Source: Treponema sp. (lineage in GTDB: Bacteria; Spirochaetota; Spirochaetia; Treponematales; Breznakiellaceae). From it: a DNA stretch of 25,116 nucleotides. Within the stretch, counting starts at the first letter, position 1; each line of letters begins with the position of its first letter. This document shows positions 1 to 8,344 of the stretch, one piece after another. The notes beneath the pieces are model-generated. The model was not told where the DNA came from and ran no database searches. It saw only the letters and a list, made by a program, of their open reading frames with translations. Made by a program: the position numbers and the translations under genes. The stretch lies in the NCBI GenBank assembly GCA_009785545.1, contig WQWD01000005.1, positions 1 through 25,116 of the forward strand. The letters are read 5' to 3'.

Positions 1-71
1 CTCCGGGAACACTTGTGAACTTGCCCCTGTCCACTTGACAGGGACAAGTGCACTTGCGGAGGGCTTTTTTA
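1..71 (+). terminator. Intrinsic terminator of an upstream gene
   Basis: A long stem-loop has outer arms CTCCG (1-5) and CGGAG (57-61) and a strong inner stem, 19-31 against 37-49, with one mismatch and a 5-base loop. It is followed by GGGC and a run of six T. It probably ends a plus-strand gene left of the window. Confidence 0.75.
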
Positions 72-81
72 TATACACGAG

Positions 82-194
82 GCAATTGCAAAACTTCAGT
101 TTTTGCAATTGTTTCTTTAAAAATGGCAATTTTGCAGCCTTTAGGGCGAAAAATTGCAGAGCCTCTGCAAAACTAACCGAGTTTTGCAAGAGGC
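82..194. repeat. Three consecutive hairpins upstream of the outer-membrane protein gene
   Basis: Three inverted repeats lie end to end: 83-95 with 98-111, 126-132 with 151-157, and 161-174 with 180-194 (one bulged base). All use variants of the same words (TTGCAAAACT, GCAATTTT), so they look like related dispersed repeat units. They fill almost the whole leader of the gene at 222 and no clear sigma-70 promoter is visible there. They could be transcript-stabilising structures or decayed repeats. Confidence 0.6.
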
Positions 195-221
195 TCACAC
201 ATCACAAAATGAGGAGTTAAA

Positions 222-1082
222 ATGAAAACAACACAAAAACTAATTGGGCTTATCGTATTTCTACTGATAGGAATAAGCGCCGTAACCGCACAAGACTTGA
301 TCATCCTGAGAGACGGGAATGTCATTGAAGCAAGAGTAACGGAAATATCCACAACGGAAATAAGATACCGCCGCTTTGATTTTCTGGACGGACCCATCTT
401 TGTTATCCCTGTAACAAACGTTCTGTCTATTAGATTTGAGGGCGGAACGGTTCAGGTATTTAACCAAGCAGCTCCAGCTCATGTTGCCCATGCCCCTGCT
501 CGTACTGCTCCTGCACAGCAACCTACTCAGGCTCAACAACAATTTGCTTGGGACAATAGAACTACAGCAATTGACCCTGACAGGTTTATCTTTGGTATTA
601 GTGCCAATGCAGGCGGCTTCTTAGCAAGTAACTTTGGAGGCGGCGGCGGTCTGCGTGTAGAACTTGGCAGAGGTAACTTCAAAGCTGATATATTGTTGGG
701 AGGAAATATAGGGAATGACGTCGCCGGCTTTGTTGGTTTAGCCACATTCAATTATTTTTGGCACAGCAGGCTTGGAGGGTTCTACCTAGGCGGAGGTCTG
801 GGGACTAATTCTGTTTGGAGAGAATATCGTTGGGACGACTGGAGCGATGAATGGCAGCGGAGTCATGAGAGAGTTCAAACATTTACAATAGGATTAAATA
901 TCGGTTATAAATTTGTAACAAGAGTAGGTCTTTACTTCCGTGCAGGAGCATTTTTAGGAGCCGGATTCAACGGCGGCGAAGAACCCTCGTTCTGGACTGG
1001 AGCCGAAACCATATACGGCGAATTTAGAAGAACTCGCTTCATTCTCAACCCGGACATTTCATTCGGTTGGACTATGCGATAG
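222..1082 (+). CDS. Outer-membrane beta-barrel-like protein
   Basis: The 286-residue product has a signal peptide (hydrophobic residues 7-22, ending around TAQD). Next comes a short domain (about 24-85) with the pattern 'DLIILRDGNVIEARVTEIS...IRYRRFDFLDGP', common at the N-terminus of secreted proteins in spirochaetes and Bacteroidetes. An Ala/Gln/Pro-rich linker follows (about 88-110). The rest is Gly/aromatic-rich with alternating strands and ends in an aromatic-containing strand, as expected of a small outer-membrane barrel. A good ribosome site (GAGGAG) precedes the ATG. The gene stands alone between a hairpin array and palindromic element A. The exact role is unknown; surface or porin-like function is inferred. 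Confidence 0.7.
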   Translation: MKTTQKLIGLIVFLLIGISAVTAQDLIILRDGNVIEARVTEISTTEIRYRRFDFLDGPIFVIPVTNVLSIRFEGGTVQVFNQAAPAHVAHAPARTAPAQQPTQAQQQFAWDNRTTAIDPDRFIFGISANAGGFLASNFGGGGGLRVELGRGNFKADILLGGNIGNDVAGFVGLATFNYFWHSRLGGFYLGGGLGTNSVWREYRWDDWSDEWQRSHERVQTFTIGLNIGYKFVTRVGLYFRAGAFLGAGFNGGEEPSFWTGAETIYGEFRRTRFILNPDISFGWTMR

Positions 1083-1205
1083 CATTGCAGGGTGCGGGGG
1101 CGGAGTTATTTGTGTGGGAGTGTGAAAACAATTATTGTAATTACACAAACCCAATGAACACTTCCCCTTTAACAACCATGATTGGGTAAACCCCGCCACA
1201 GGCTT

Positions 1206-1348
1206 GTACACAAGAGGACTGCGGGCGGCGTGGACTGGCAGGAAAAACATCTCCGGGACTCCCCGACGGAGAGACACGCAGTGGCTCGGAGGCGGACTCC
1301 CCCGGAGTTTTTCCTGACAGCCACACCGCCCGCAGTCCTCTTGCGTAC
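1206..1348 (-). repeat. Palindromic element A (structured repeat family)
   Basis: A 143-bp imperfect palindrome with outer arms 1206-1228 and 1326-1348. The conserved core word GTGGCTGNCAGGAAAAAC is present in both arms. An inner stem CTCCGGG/CCCGGAG follows, and the left arm carries an extra ATC that the right arm lacks. The related element B (24631-24831) has the same architecture in the opposite orientation, so A is placed on the minus strand by the position of the ATC. The intergene 1083-1365 otherwise holds only a weak inverted repeat (CCCAAT/ATTGGG, about 1150-1187). Confidence 0.8.
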
Positions 1349-1365
1349 GATGTAACGTAGTTTAG

Positions 1366-3300
1366 CTAATTGATGTTGATGGTCAACATCCTCCCGCCAA
1401 TCTCAAATTCTACTCTATCGACAGGCTCGCCTCCGATGCTCATTGTGTGACGGAAATTGATCTCTATCACATCACCAAGTATTGTTGCTGCAGTTGAGCC
1501 GTCGTGCCTCGGACTCCAGGGATTGTTGTCAAGGTCGTACCAGTCCCGAAAACCGGGAGAGCCGATAACAGTTGCGAGCGTCACTGGACGGACGTGGTCC
1601 TTATAGCCGCTGTCGAAATAGAAAAATGTTACTTGTGCGCCAAAGAACAAAGCACGCAGTTCTGCAATGCTGATACCCGTGCGGTCGATATTCATCGCAA
1701 ACAACATCGGGTGTCCGCCTGCCGGAGCTACTTCTGTGCGTGCGACATTCAATACAGTGTTTAAAGGAATCGCTCTTGTGATTCCCGTGGCAGTCCAATC
1801 GCTCCCGGCGGGATCATCGTATCTGTATAACTCGAATGTCATCGGGGTCACAGCGAGGGGAGCTATGTTGATAGTCTGCACATCTCTGCCGCCAAGTTCG
1901 AACACTATCCGTGTTACTGCGGCGTGGTTGTTCGTGTGTCGGAAGTTAATCTCGATTCCGGCAATGTTACAGCCAATGCCTGTTATTATGTCTGACGGAA
2001 AAACTGTTGCTGCGGTCGAGCCATCGTGCATCGGACTCCAGGGATTGTTGTCAAGGTCAAACCAAGCGTTGCCTATTACCTGCGCAAGTATTACAGGGCG
2101 TTCGTAGTAGTCATTCCCGTGACCGTAGTAAAACCTTACACGTGCGCCAACAAACATATCACGCAGTTCACTAAGCGTAAGATCATTTTGAGCTATGTAC
2201 ATCGCAAATATTGTGGGGTGTTTGTCATCACCGGCGACCATGTTGCGGGAAATCACAGGCAGGGTATTGCCCAAATTTACAGCCTGAAAATTTGCCGGAA
2301 GCGGGTTACGTTCACTGCCTGCAGCGTTGTACGAATACAATGTGAAACGTCCAAGTGCCGGTTGATCAAATATTCCGAAATCTGCTTTTTCCAGAAAGTC
2401 GCCGATGGTTATTGGCGAAAATGGTTTTTCGCCGCTATTGTCAAAAACTCTCAAACTGAATGTTCTTGAATTTCCAATATTTCTGTGGAGAAATCTTGTT
2501 GTTTTGTGTTTACATTCCAGACATCCATTGCAATACGCTTGGTTTTTACAACATTCCACACATCTATTGCAGTCAGGACATTTTTCGCAGGTACACGGCG
2601 GCAGTTGTTCGGGGTCATTAAAACTATCATTGATGTTTGCGGTAATGCTCATTACAATTTTCATGCCCAAGTTGTTGGCGTTATCTGAAATTGTCAGGGC
2701 GTAATGGTTATCGCCTCTGGCTCCCATGTTGATTCTTCTTTGAGAAGCTCTGCCGTCGGAAACACGAGTAACCTCGTTCCTGTAGCGGAAAATCCCGTCA
2801 ATTGTGAGTCTGCCGTTAACGAAAAAATCTCCAAAACCAGCGTCGGTGCTGTCATCGCCGAAATCAACCGCAGCTCGTACCAAGCTCGATGATTCTTTGA
2901 AATTGCCGACGTAATCAGCGGCGCTTCTTCCGAAAACCCGTTGAGTACCTTGCATGAAACCTGTTAGCGTTATGCCGTTTTCTTCTTCTCCGCTGAAAAT
3001 TTGGTTTATATTTGCGGTATTGGTTGGCGGATCAAACATGAATAACAATGACAAAAGCTCGGAAAACTCCGAAGAATTTGCGGAATTTTCTATCATTGCA
3101 TTTATGGCACGCAAAAATAAGTCGACAGCTTCTTCTTTATTTGCAACTGCGTTTATGACGCCCGATAAATCTGGCAAATCGCCGACATTCGGCATTGATA
3201 AATCTACCGACACTGGATCATCTTGTGTTTCGATACAGCCGATTGTGATAAAGGCTGACATTAATACGATTATCACCGAAAAAATTGATTTTTTGAACAT
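1366..3300 (-). CDS. Large repeat-containing lipoprotein with a Cys cluster
   Basis: A probable surface lipoprotein of 644 residues from the ATG at 3300, which has a clear GAGGA ribosome site; an upstream in-frame start lacks one. A hydrophobic signal ends in the lipobox ITIGC. Residues about 20-230 contain no recognised fold. Residues about 232-264 hold a dense cluster of Cys in CxC, CxxC and CC patterns that could bind metal or form disulfides. The C-terminal two thirds is a tandem duplication (about 275-455 and 460-644). Both copies have an 'ELR..F.GA.V.F.Y' strand, an almost identical 'DLDNNPWSP.HDGSTAAT' motif, and an 'EINFRHT' then 'E.GGR' ending. The duplication is also visible in the DNA (around 1500-1545 and 2022-2067). 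Function unknown. Confidence 0.75.
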   Translation of the reverse strand: MFKKSIFSVIIVLMSAFITIGCIETQDDPVSVDLSMPNVGDLPDLSGVINAVANKEEAVDLFLRAINAMIENSANSSEFSELLSLLFMFDPPTNTANINQIFSGEEENGITLTGFMQGTQRVFGRSAADYVGNFKESSSLVRAAVDFGDDSTDAGFGDFFVNGRLTIDGIFRYRNEVTRVSDGRASQRRINMGARGDNHYALTISDNANNLGMKIVMSITANINDSFNDPEQLPPCTCEKCPDCNRCVECCKNQAYCNGCLECKHKTTRFLHRNIGNSRTFSLRVFDNSGEKPFSPITIGDFLEKADFGIFDQPALGRFTLYSYNAAGSERNPLPANFQAVNLGNTLPVISRNMVAGDDKHPTIFAMYIAQNDLTLSELRDMFVGARVRFYYGHGNDYYERPVILAQVIGNAWFDLDNNPWSPMHDGSTAATVFPSDIITGIGCNIAGIEINFRHTNNHAAVTRIVFELGGRDVQTINIAPLAVTPMTFELYRYDDPAGSDWTATGITRAIPLNTVLNVARTEVAPAGGHPMLFAMNIDRTGISIAELRALFFGAQVTFFYFDSGYKDHVRPVTLATVIGSPGFRDWYDLDNNPWSPRHDGSTAATILGDVIEINFRHTMSIGGEPVDRVEFEIGGRMLTININ

Positions 3301-3398
3301 TTCTTTCCTCACAATTTTAAATATACAGCATTTTGATGAATTTTTCAACTATTGAGGTTAATTGAGGCTGTCCCAAAAACTGAAGTTTCCGAACAACT

Positions 3399-5390
3399 CT
3401 AATGAATTAATTCTTCCTTAATCCGTGTAATTTCATCTCTAATTATCGCCGCCTGCTCAAACTCAAGATTTTTGGCGTGCTCAAGCATTTCGTTTTCCAG
3501 CGCCCTAATCAATTGTTTTCGCTGGGCAGGAACAAGCAGATTGTAGGATTTTTTAAGTACCTCAATCGTTGTTCCAACTGCCTTATCCGCTTCTTCGACA
3601 TGGCGTGTCAAAATATCCGCAATTGCTTTTTTTACTGTTTCGGGAGTAATGCCATGTTTTTCGTTATACGCAATTTGAATTTCACGGCGGCGGGCAGTTT
3701 CGGCAATGGCTTGTTCCATTGCGATACTCATGCGGTCTGCGTACATGATCACTTTGCCGGCAGCGTTTCGAGCGGCACGTCCGATAATCTGCACAAGGCT
3801 GGTGAGAGAGCGCAAAAAGCCGATTTTGTCGGCATCGAGAATTGCGATAAACGAAACTTCGGGCAAATCGATACCTTCACGCAACAGATTGATTCCAACA
3901 AGTATGTCAAAATCTCCTTGCCGAAGCTGCGTAAGAATTTCTACACGCTCGATGGTTTCCACTTCGCTGTGAATGTAGCGGACTTTCAGCCCAAGTCCGC
4001 TCAAGTAATCGGTGAGGTCTTCCGCCATTTTTTTTGTCAAGGTGAGGATAAGCGAACGTTCTCCGGCGTTGATACGTTTTTGCACCTCGCCGTAAATATC
4101 TTCCATTTGACCTTCGCTGGGGCGCACTTCTATTTCTGGATCTAAAAGCCCGGTGGGACGTATCAGTTGTTGTACGACACGAGCCGATTGTTCAACTTCG
4201 GTTTTGCCGGGAGTGGCGGAAACAAAAACCGTTTTATCCAACCGCTCGACAAACTCATCGTAGCGTAAAGGCCGGTTGTCCAGGGCGCATGGCAGACGGA
4301 AACCGTGATCAACAAGGCTTTGTTTACGGCTGCGATCTCCGGCATACATTGCACCTAACTGCGGTAAACTAACATGGCTTTCATCAATGATTGTTAAATG
4401 CTCTTTGGGGAAATAGTCTACCAGCGTGTCAGGGGATTCGCCGGGTTTGCGCCCTGCTAAAATTGCGGAATAGTTTTCGATACCAGTGCAATAACCCATT
4501 TCGGTTAACATTTCAATGTCGTATTCAACACGGGTTTTCAGCCGCTCGGCTTCCATAATTTTACCGTTACTCTGAAAATGATCAAGGCGATTTTTTAATT
4601 CCTGACGAATTGCGTCCATCGCATTTTGCACCATGTCCGCCGGCATAACAAATTGTTTGGCAGGATAAATCAAAGCGTGATCGATTTCTTCGAGGATTTC
4701 TCCCGACACAGGATTAAAACGGCGGATACGCTCAACACGATCCCAATCAAGATCGACACGATAGGCTTCTTCCATGTAAGCCGGATAAATTTCCAGTGTA
4801 TCGCCCCGCCTACGGAATCGTCCTCGTTCAAGAGCAATATCGTTGCGCTCATATTGCAATTCCACAAAACGGCGTATCAGTGAATCAACATCGACAGTCT
4901 CGCCTTTGGAAAATGTTGCTGTCATTTTTCTGTAAACATCGGGAGTTACCATACCGTAGATACAGGAAACTGTCGCAATGATGATAACATCTTCACGCTC
5001 CATCATGCTTCTTGCGGCAGAGAGGCGCATACGTTCAATTTCGCTGTTTATGGCAACGTCTTTTTCGATGTAGAGATCGCGGCTTGCGACATACGCTTCG
5101 GGCTGGTAATAGTCGTAATAGGAAACAAAGTACTCTACCGCATTGTTGGGAAAGAACCCCTTAAACTCACGGAAAAGCTGTGCGGCAAGTGTTTTGTTGT
5201 GACTAAGCACAAGCGTAGGCATTTGCACTTCTTCGATAAGCTTTGCCATAGTGAAGGTTTTCCCCGAACCTGTGACGCCTTGCAATGTTTGATACTTGTC
5301 TCCGACTTTGATTCCTCCGGCAAGAGCGGCAATCGCCTCGCCCTGATCACCTGCAGGTTTAAACGGAGATACTACTTCGAATTTACGCAT
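3399..5390 (-). CDS. uvrB: UvrB, excinuclease ABC subunit B
   Basis: UvrB is the damage-verifying helicase-like subunit of bacterial nucleotide excision repair, loaded by UvrA and then recruiting UvrC. The 663-residue protein has the usual family length. Visible landmarks are the Walker A motif GVTGSGKTF (38-46), the beta-hairpin YYDYYQPEAY (91-100) that clamps DNA, FVSATPG of the helicase core, motif VI with QIIGRAARN, and a C-terminal UVR domain (about 627-660) that contacts UvrC. The ATG at 5390 has no ribosome site, but a TATACT box ends 5 bases upstream, suggesting a leaderless mRNA. No uvrA or uvrC is nearby. Confidence 0.97.
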   Translation of the reverse strand: MRKFEVVSPFKPAGDQGEAIAALAGGIKVGDKYQTLQGVTGSGKTFTMAKLIEEVQMPTLVLSHNKTLAAQLFREFKGFFPNNAVEYFVSYYDYYQPEAYVASRDLYIEKDVAINSEIERMRLSAARSMMEREDVIIIATVSCIYGMVTPDVYRKMTATFSKGETVDVDSLIRRFVELQYERNDIALERGRFRRRGDTLEIYPAYMEEAYRVDLDWDRVERIRRFNPVSGEILEEIDHALIYPAKQFVMPADMVQNAMDAIRQELKNRLDHFQSNGKIMEAERLKTRVEYDIEMLTEMGYCTGIENYSAILAGRKPGESPDTLVDYFPKEHLTIIDESHVSLPQLGAMYAGDRSRKQSLVDHGFRLPCALDNRPLRYDEFVERLDKTVFVSATPGKTEVEQSARVVQQLIRPTGLLDPEIEVRPSEGQMEDIYGEVQKRINAGERSLILTLTKKMAEDLTDYLSGLGLKVRYIHSEVETIERVEILTQLRQGDFDILVGINLLREGIDLPEVSFIAILDADKIGFLRSLTSLVQIIGRAARNAAGKVIMYADRMSIAMEQAIAETARRREIQIAYNEKHGITPETVKKAIADILTRHVEEADKAVGTTIEVLKKSYNLLVPAQRKQLIRALENEMLEHAKNLEFEQAAIIRDEITRIKEELIH

Positions 5391-5395
5391 AAGGT

Positions 5396-5401
5396 AGTAT
5401 A
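5396..5401 (-). promoter_or_regulatory. Probable -10 box of uvrB, leaderless geometry
   Basis: On the minus strand TTGTATACT is followed by five bases and then the uvrB ATG. The same TTGTATACT word sits at the same place before hflK. No good -35 box is visible at 16-18 bases. Confidence 0.5.
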
Positions 5402-5444
5402 CAACTAAATAGTATTTTATGTATATTATTTTTAGGAGATAAAA

Positions 5445-5600
5445 ATGTCAGAAACCAATCAATCTTGTAAATGCCCATACTCTTGCAGTCGCCATGGGAA
5501 TTGTGATGCTTGCATGGAGTACCACTTTAAAAGCGGCGGAAAAACTAATTGCGGAAAAACGGGAAAGCCCAAAGAAACAAATGTTTTTTGTAACCCATAG
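5445..5600 (+). CDS. Small Cys-rich protein, DUF6485-like
   Basis: A 51-residue ORF starts at an ATG preceded by a strong TTAGGAGAT ribosome site. It encodes seven Cys in a pattern resembling the small DUF6485 family: CxC...C, then a 'RHGNCDACMEYH' core, then 'TNCGK'. The Cys/His arrangement suggests metal binding, which is inferred. It diverges from uvrB with 54 bases between the starts, so the promoters probably overlap. The stop lies inside a stem-loop that acts as the likely terminator. The family assignment is by motif recall. Confidence 0.65.
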   Translation: MSETNQSCKCPYSCSRHGNCDACMEYHFKSGGKTNCGKTGKPKETNVFCNP

Positions 5601-5630
5601 TTTTACCAAACCACGAGTTACAAAAAACAT
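5581..5630. terminator. Bidirectional stem-loop between convergent genes
   Basis: Perfect 14-base arms ATGTTTTTTGTAAC (5581-5594) and its complement (5617-5630) enclose a 22-base loop. T-rich tracts lie within the arms on both strands. It sits at the junction of the small plus-strand gene ending at 5600 and the minus-strand lipoprotein ending at 5648. Confidence 0.6.
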
Positions 5631-5647
5631 TATAGTTGTTCGTTTAA

Positions 5648-6295
5648 CTATCTTCGGACGTAAGTTGTTACGCCAAATTCATCTGTCAGCGTCAATCTGT
5701 TGCCGCTTAATGAATAAGTTGCTGTTTGTTCTGAGAACATCGGCTGGCTAAGAAGAGCGTCCATCATGTCGCCCATCATTGGATCCATTTCTGCGAAAGC
5801 TGCTGTCAATTCGTCCATGCTGAACAACATTGATTCAAACTCATACATACCGGCCATTATAAACAGATCTCCGTGTATATGAGTTACTGTTTGTACCAGT
5901 TGTCCGTCTTCGGCAGTAAAAGTTCCTCTGGTAATTAACATTCCTCCCACTGTGGCTTCAACAATCCCATCATAGAATGTTACCTCAGAACCTTCGAGCA
6001 TTTCCCACATACCATCAATTGAAAATTGAAGAAATTGTCTTAAGTCATCATCAGACATCATTCCATATTGGAAAAGAATTTCTTCAAGCATTTCTTCGTC
6101 AAGACCGGGGATTTGTCTCATAACGGTTTCAAGCATTGCTCTTAATTCAGCGCCTGACCCTTCTTTCAGCGTAATGCTTTCAAAGACCCATGTACCTTCC
6201 AGTTGAGTTTCCTCAGTAGCAGTACATCCGATTGTTGTTGCTCCGAATACCAGCACCATTGCCAGCATTCCAACCCAAATTGCTTTTTTTGTCAT
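5648..6295 (-). CDS. Putative lipoprotein
   Basis: The product has about 215 residues from the ATG at 6295, chosen because AAAGGAG lies just upstream; the longer in-frame start lacks a ribosome site. The signal 'KKAIWVGMLAMVLVFGATTIGC' ends in a lipobox-like TIGC. The mature part opens with 'LEGTWVFESITL' and ends with 'YSLSGNRLTLTDEFGVT', a pattern typical of small lipocalin-like treponeme lipoproteins. The middle is Met- and acidic-rich (about 60-180). It begins 34 bases after the ERG4-like gene and is probably co-transcribed with it. Function unknown. Confidence 0.65.
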   Translation of the reverse strand: MTKKAIWVGMLAMVLVFGATTIGCTATEETQLEGTWVFESITLKEGSGAELRAMLETVMRQIPGLDEEMLEEILFQYGMMSDDDLRQFLQFSIDGMWEMLEGSEVTFYDGIVEATVGGMLITRGTFTAEDGQLVQTVTHIHGDLFIMAGMYEFESMLFSMDELTAAFAEMDPMMGDMMDALLSQPMFSEQTATYSLSGNRLTLTDEFGVTTYVRR

Positions 6296-6307
6296 TGTTT
6301 TCTCCTT

Positions 6308-6325
6308 TACTTTGACAACAAAGTA
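6308..6325. promoter_or_regulatory. Small perfect palindrome before a lipoprotein start
   Basis: TACTTTG-ACAA-CAAAGTA lies directly upstream of the AAAGGAG ribosome site of the lipoprotein gene. It could be an operator or a hairpin affecting translation. Confidence 0.35.
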
Positions 6326-6329
6326 CACA

Positions 6330-7436
6330 TTAAAAAATAAACGGAATTACCCGCCATTTTACTCTCTTCTTGTAAACATCCCAAAGATCGCCGTATTTTG
6401 CTTTGCAGATAACGCCGTCATCGACAGCGCGTGTGAACAAGAGTCCCACATAGTACAGTGGGTATAACCATACTGCAAGAATTAACGGATAACCAACGCC
6501 TGCACCGTACACAAATGCGACTAATGCGATGGCAACCGCTTGCAGAATTTCTCCAAGATAATTGATATGCCTGCTCATTCCCCAATAACCGCTGACCAAC
6601 AAAGAATGTTTTCCGTCGGTGATTGTTTCCGGCTTTATGCAAAGAAACTTTTTTTCAGGCGCAATTTTGAAAAAATACTTTTGCATATTTGCGCCTCGTG
6701 TAAATGTCCACCCAATCAGGAAAAGAAGAGCAAAAACAATCAAGAGCCAGAAAGGCAGGTTTGGATTGTTTTCGTTTATAGTTATCCAAAGAGTAATCGC
6801 ATAAAAATAGGGATAAAAAACAAGGCAGCCCCATCCCAATTTAAAGCCCACTCTTTCTGCGAAAATATCGTAAGTATAAAGGTGGACTCTTTCAAATATC
6901 AGATACTCCCAGCAAAACCATGTTGACATGGCAACACCAAGCAAAATGCCCGGATTTATTGATTCGGCTGTAAGCCAGTGGTGAGCGGCAAAAGAAAGAA
7001 CATGAAGCTGAAGCATGACAGCACCGATTAAATACAGCCACATTTTTACATCGATAAATCCGTTTTTGATTTGCGGGTTTATTAATCTCCCAAACCAAAA
7101 ATCAGCAAGAAAAGATTTTCCGGTAGAGGGAGCTTTTAAAACAATTATAAATGAAAAAACAAGCCCGATAACAATGGCACTGATAAGGCTTGGCCATCGA
7201 ACACGATACAGCCAATCAAAAGGAACAATGTTAAAATGACCCAATAAAAACCAAATAAGAATGCTTGCGGGGATAACTAAGATTCCGTTAATCCTGTAAT
7301 TTAACAATTCTCCTGTTTTTTCGTTTTTGACATAACCTTTTATTTTTCTGGCAGGGAGAATGATGTGTAAAAGCGTAATGACGGCATAGGCAATCAATGG
7401 TGTAAGAAAACCTAAAATTAACATTTGTGTACTCAC
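6330..7436 (-). CDS. ERG4/ERG24-family sterol-reductase-like membrane protein
   Basis: A 368-residue integral membrane protein with roughly 8-10 hydrophobic segments. Family landmarks are visible: 'DFWFGRLINPQI...IDVKMW' (about 115-140), matching the eukaryotic 'D.F.G..LNPR...DLK' region; 'LLVSGYWGMSRHINYLGEI' (about 277-295), matching the signature with its R-H-x-N-Y-x-G-[DE] core; and a C-terminal 'KYGDLWDVYKKRVKWRVIPFIF', matching the 'KYG..W..Y...V..R.IP...' end. Known members reduce C14-15, C24 or C7-8 sterol double bonds using NADPH; whether this one acts on sterols is not shown. The start overlaps the SDR stop by 4 bases, indicating translational coupling. Confidence 0.8.
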   Translation of the reverse strand: MSTQMLILGFLTPLIAYAVITLLHIILPARKIKGYVKNEKTGELLNYRINGILVIPASILIWFLLGHFNIVPFDWLYRVRWPSLISAIVIGLVFSFIIVLKAPSTGKSFLADFWFGRLINPQIKNGFIDVKMWLYLIGAVMLQLHVLSFAAHHWLTAESINPGILLGVAMSTWFCWEYLIFERVHLYTYDIFAERVGFKLGWGCLVFYPYFYAITLWITINENNPNLPFWLLIVFALLFLIGWTFTRGANMQKYFFKIAPEKKFLCIKPETITDGKHSLLVSGYWGMSRHINYLGEILQAVAIALVAFVYGAGVGYPLILAVWLYPLYYVGLLFTRAVDDGVICKAKYGDLWDVYKKRVKWRVIPFIF

Positions 7437-8269
7437 GACAAGCTCCCGGTATTTTTATCCATTATATCAATTGCTGCTTTTTTTGTCAAAACCTTTGTTA
7501 AAACAAATTTGGCTATTTTATTGACAAATCCGGGAACGACAATCGGTTGTTTCCCAAGCGCATTTAACGTTTTTTCTGCAACTTTTTCCGCCGTCAAAGC
7601 TCCCGGAGCGGCTTTCTTTTTCGCTGCTTGCCGGTAACCGGGCGTAAGTATCGCTCCGGCGCAGCTTCCAATTACGTCAACGCCGTGAGGCAGGAACTCT
7701 TTCCAAAGAGCTTCCGCAAGCACGGCATTAAACGATTTGGTTGCCGAATACGCCGCCAGTTTGGGACTGCCCTGCATACCTGCAAGCGAAGACATCAACA
7801 CAATGCCGCCACGTTTGTTTTGAATCATCGGGGCTGACAGTAACTTTGCAAGCAATAACGGCGTTCTGACATTCACAGCCGCCGCCAGCGACAAATGCTC
7901 CTCGCTTGTGTTTTCGAATAAACCGATAGGCGCAAAAGCCGCATTGTAAACCAAAAGCCCGATTGAAACGGGAAGCTTTGCGGCAGCAAATTCCTCCGGA
8001 TTAGACAACAAATCGTTGATCAGTTTCTTGGTTTTTTCATAATCAGCCAAATCAACTGCAAAAGTTATGACATCGACTGCATATTTTTTTCTTAATTCGT
8101 CTGCGGCTGCCTCAAGCCGATCCTTTTGACGTGCCATTAAAACCAGGTTTATACCCCTAAGAGCCAGAGCTTCCGCAAAAGCCGCACCCAATCCGTCAGA
8201 ACCGCCCGCAACAAGCGCCCAAGGGCCGTATTGCGTCCAGAATCGTAAATATTTAGCCGTTTTACTCAT
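7433..8269 (-). CDS. Short-chain dehydrogenase/reductase (SDR)
   Basis: A 278-residue NAD(P)-dependent oxidoreductase. The start at 8269 follows a GAGGAAG ribosome site; a longer in-frame start has none. The Rossmann nucleotide motif is AGGSDGLG (21-28), followed by 'LVLMARQKDRLEA', whose Arg after the second strand suggests NADPH preference. Catalytic residues are Ser160/161 ('LMSSLAG'), Tyr174 and Lys178 (YSATK). The sequence resembles the 17-beta-hydroxysteroid dehydrogenase 12 / 3-oxoacyl reductase branch, by eye only. It is first in a unit with the ERG4-like reductase and a lipoprotein, behind a good promoter. Confidence 0.88.
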   Translation of the reverse strand: MSKTAKYLRFWTQYGPWALVAGGSDGLGAAFAEALALRGINLVLMARQKDRLEAAADELRKKYAVDVITFAVDLADYEKTKKLINDLLSNPEEFAAAKLPVSIGLLVYNAAFAPIGLFENTSEEHLSLAAAVNVRTPLLLAKLLSAPMIQNKRGGIVLMSSLAGMQGSPKLAAYSATKSFNAVLAEALWKEFLPHGVDVIGSCAGAILTPGYRQAAKKKAAPGALTAEKVAEKTLNALGKQPIVVPGFVNKIAKFVLTKVLTKKAAIDIMDKNTGSLS

Positions 8270-8282
8270 AACTTCCTCTATT

Positions 8283-8311
8283 AGTATCCAATATTTCCGA
8301 TTTATCGTCAA
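8283..8311 (-). promoter_or_regulatory. Sigma-70 promoter of the SDR-ERG4 unit
   Basis: On the minus strand: TTGACG (8306-8311), a 17-base spacer, then GATACT (8283-8288), 13 bases before the SDR ATG. The short leader still contains the ribosome site. Confidence 0.6.
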
Positions 8312-8344
8312 GTAAATAATTTTATTTTAGGCTTTTATATATAA

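Noticed and set aside
1059..1326. Minus-strand ORFs of 61-72 codons across element A
   Set aside because: They run through the palindrome arms, have no ribosome site, and their composition reflects the repeat.
1667..2469. Two ~146-codon plus-strand ORFs inside the large lipoprotein gene
   Set aside because: Antisense to the repeated domains; their similarity to each other comes from the lipoprotein duplication.
3477..4145. 222-codon plus-strand ORF inside uvrB
   Set aside because: Antisense shadow of uvrB with no start signals; uvrB motifs are continuous on the minus strand.
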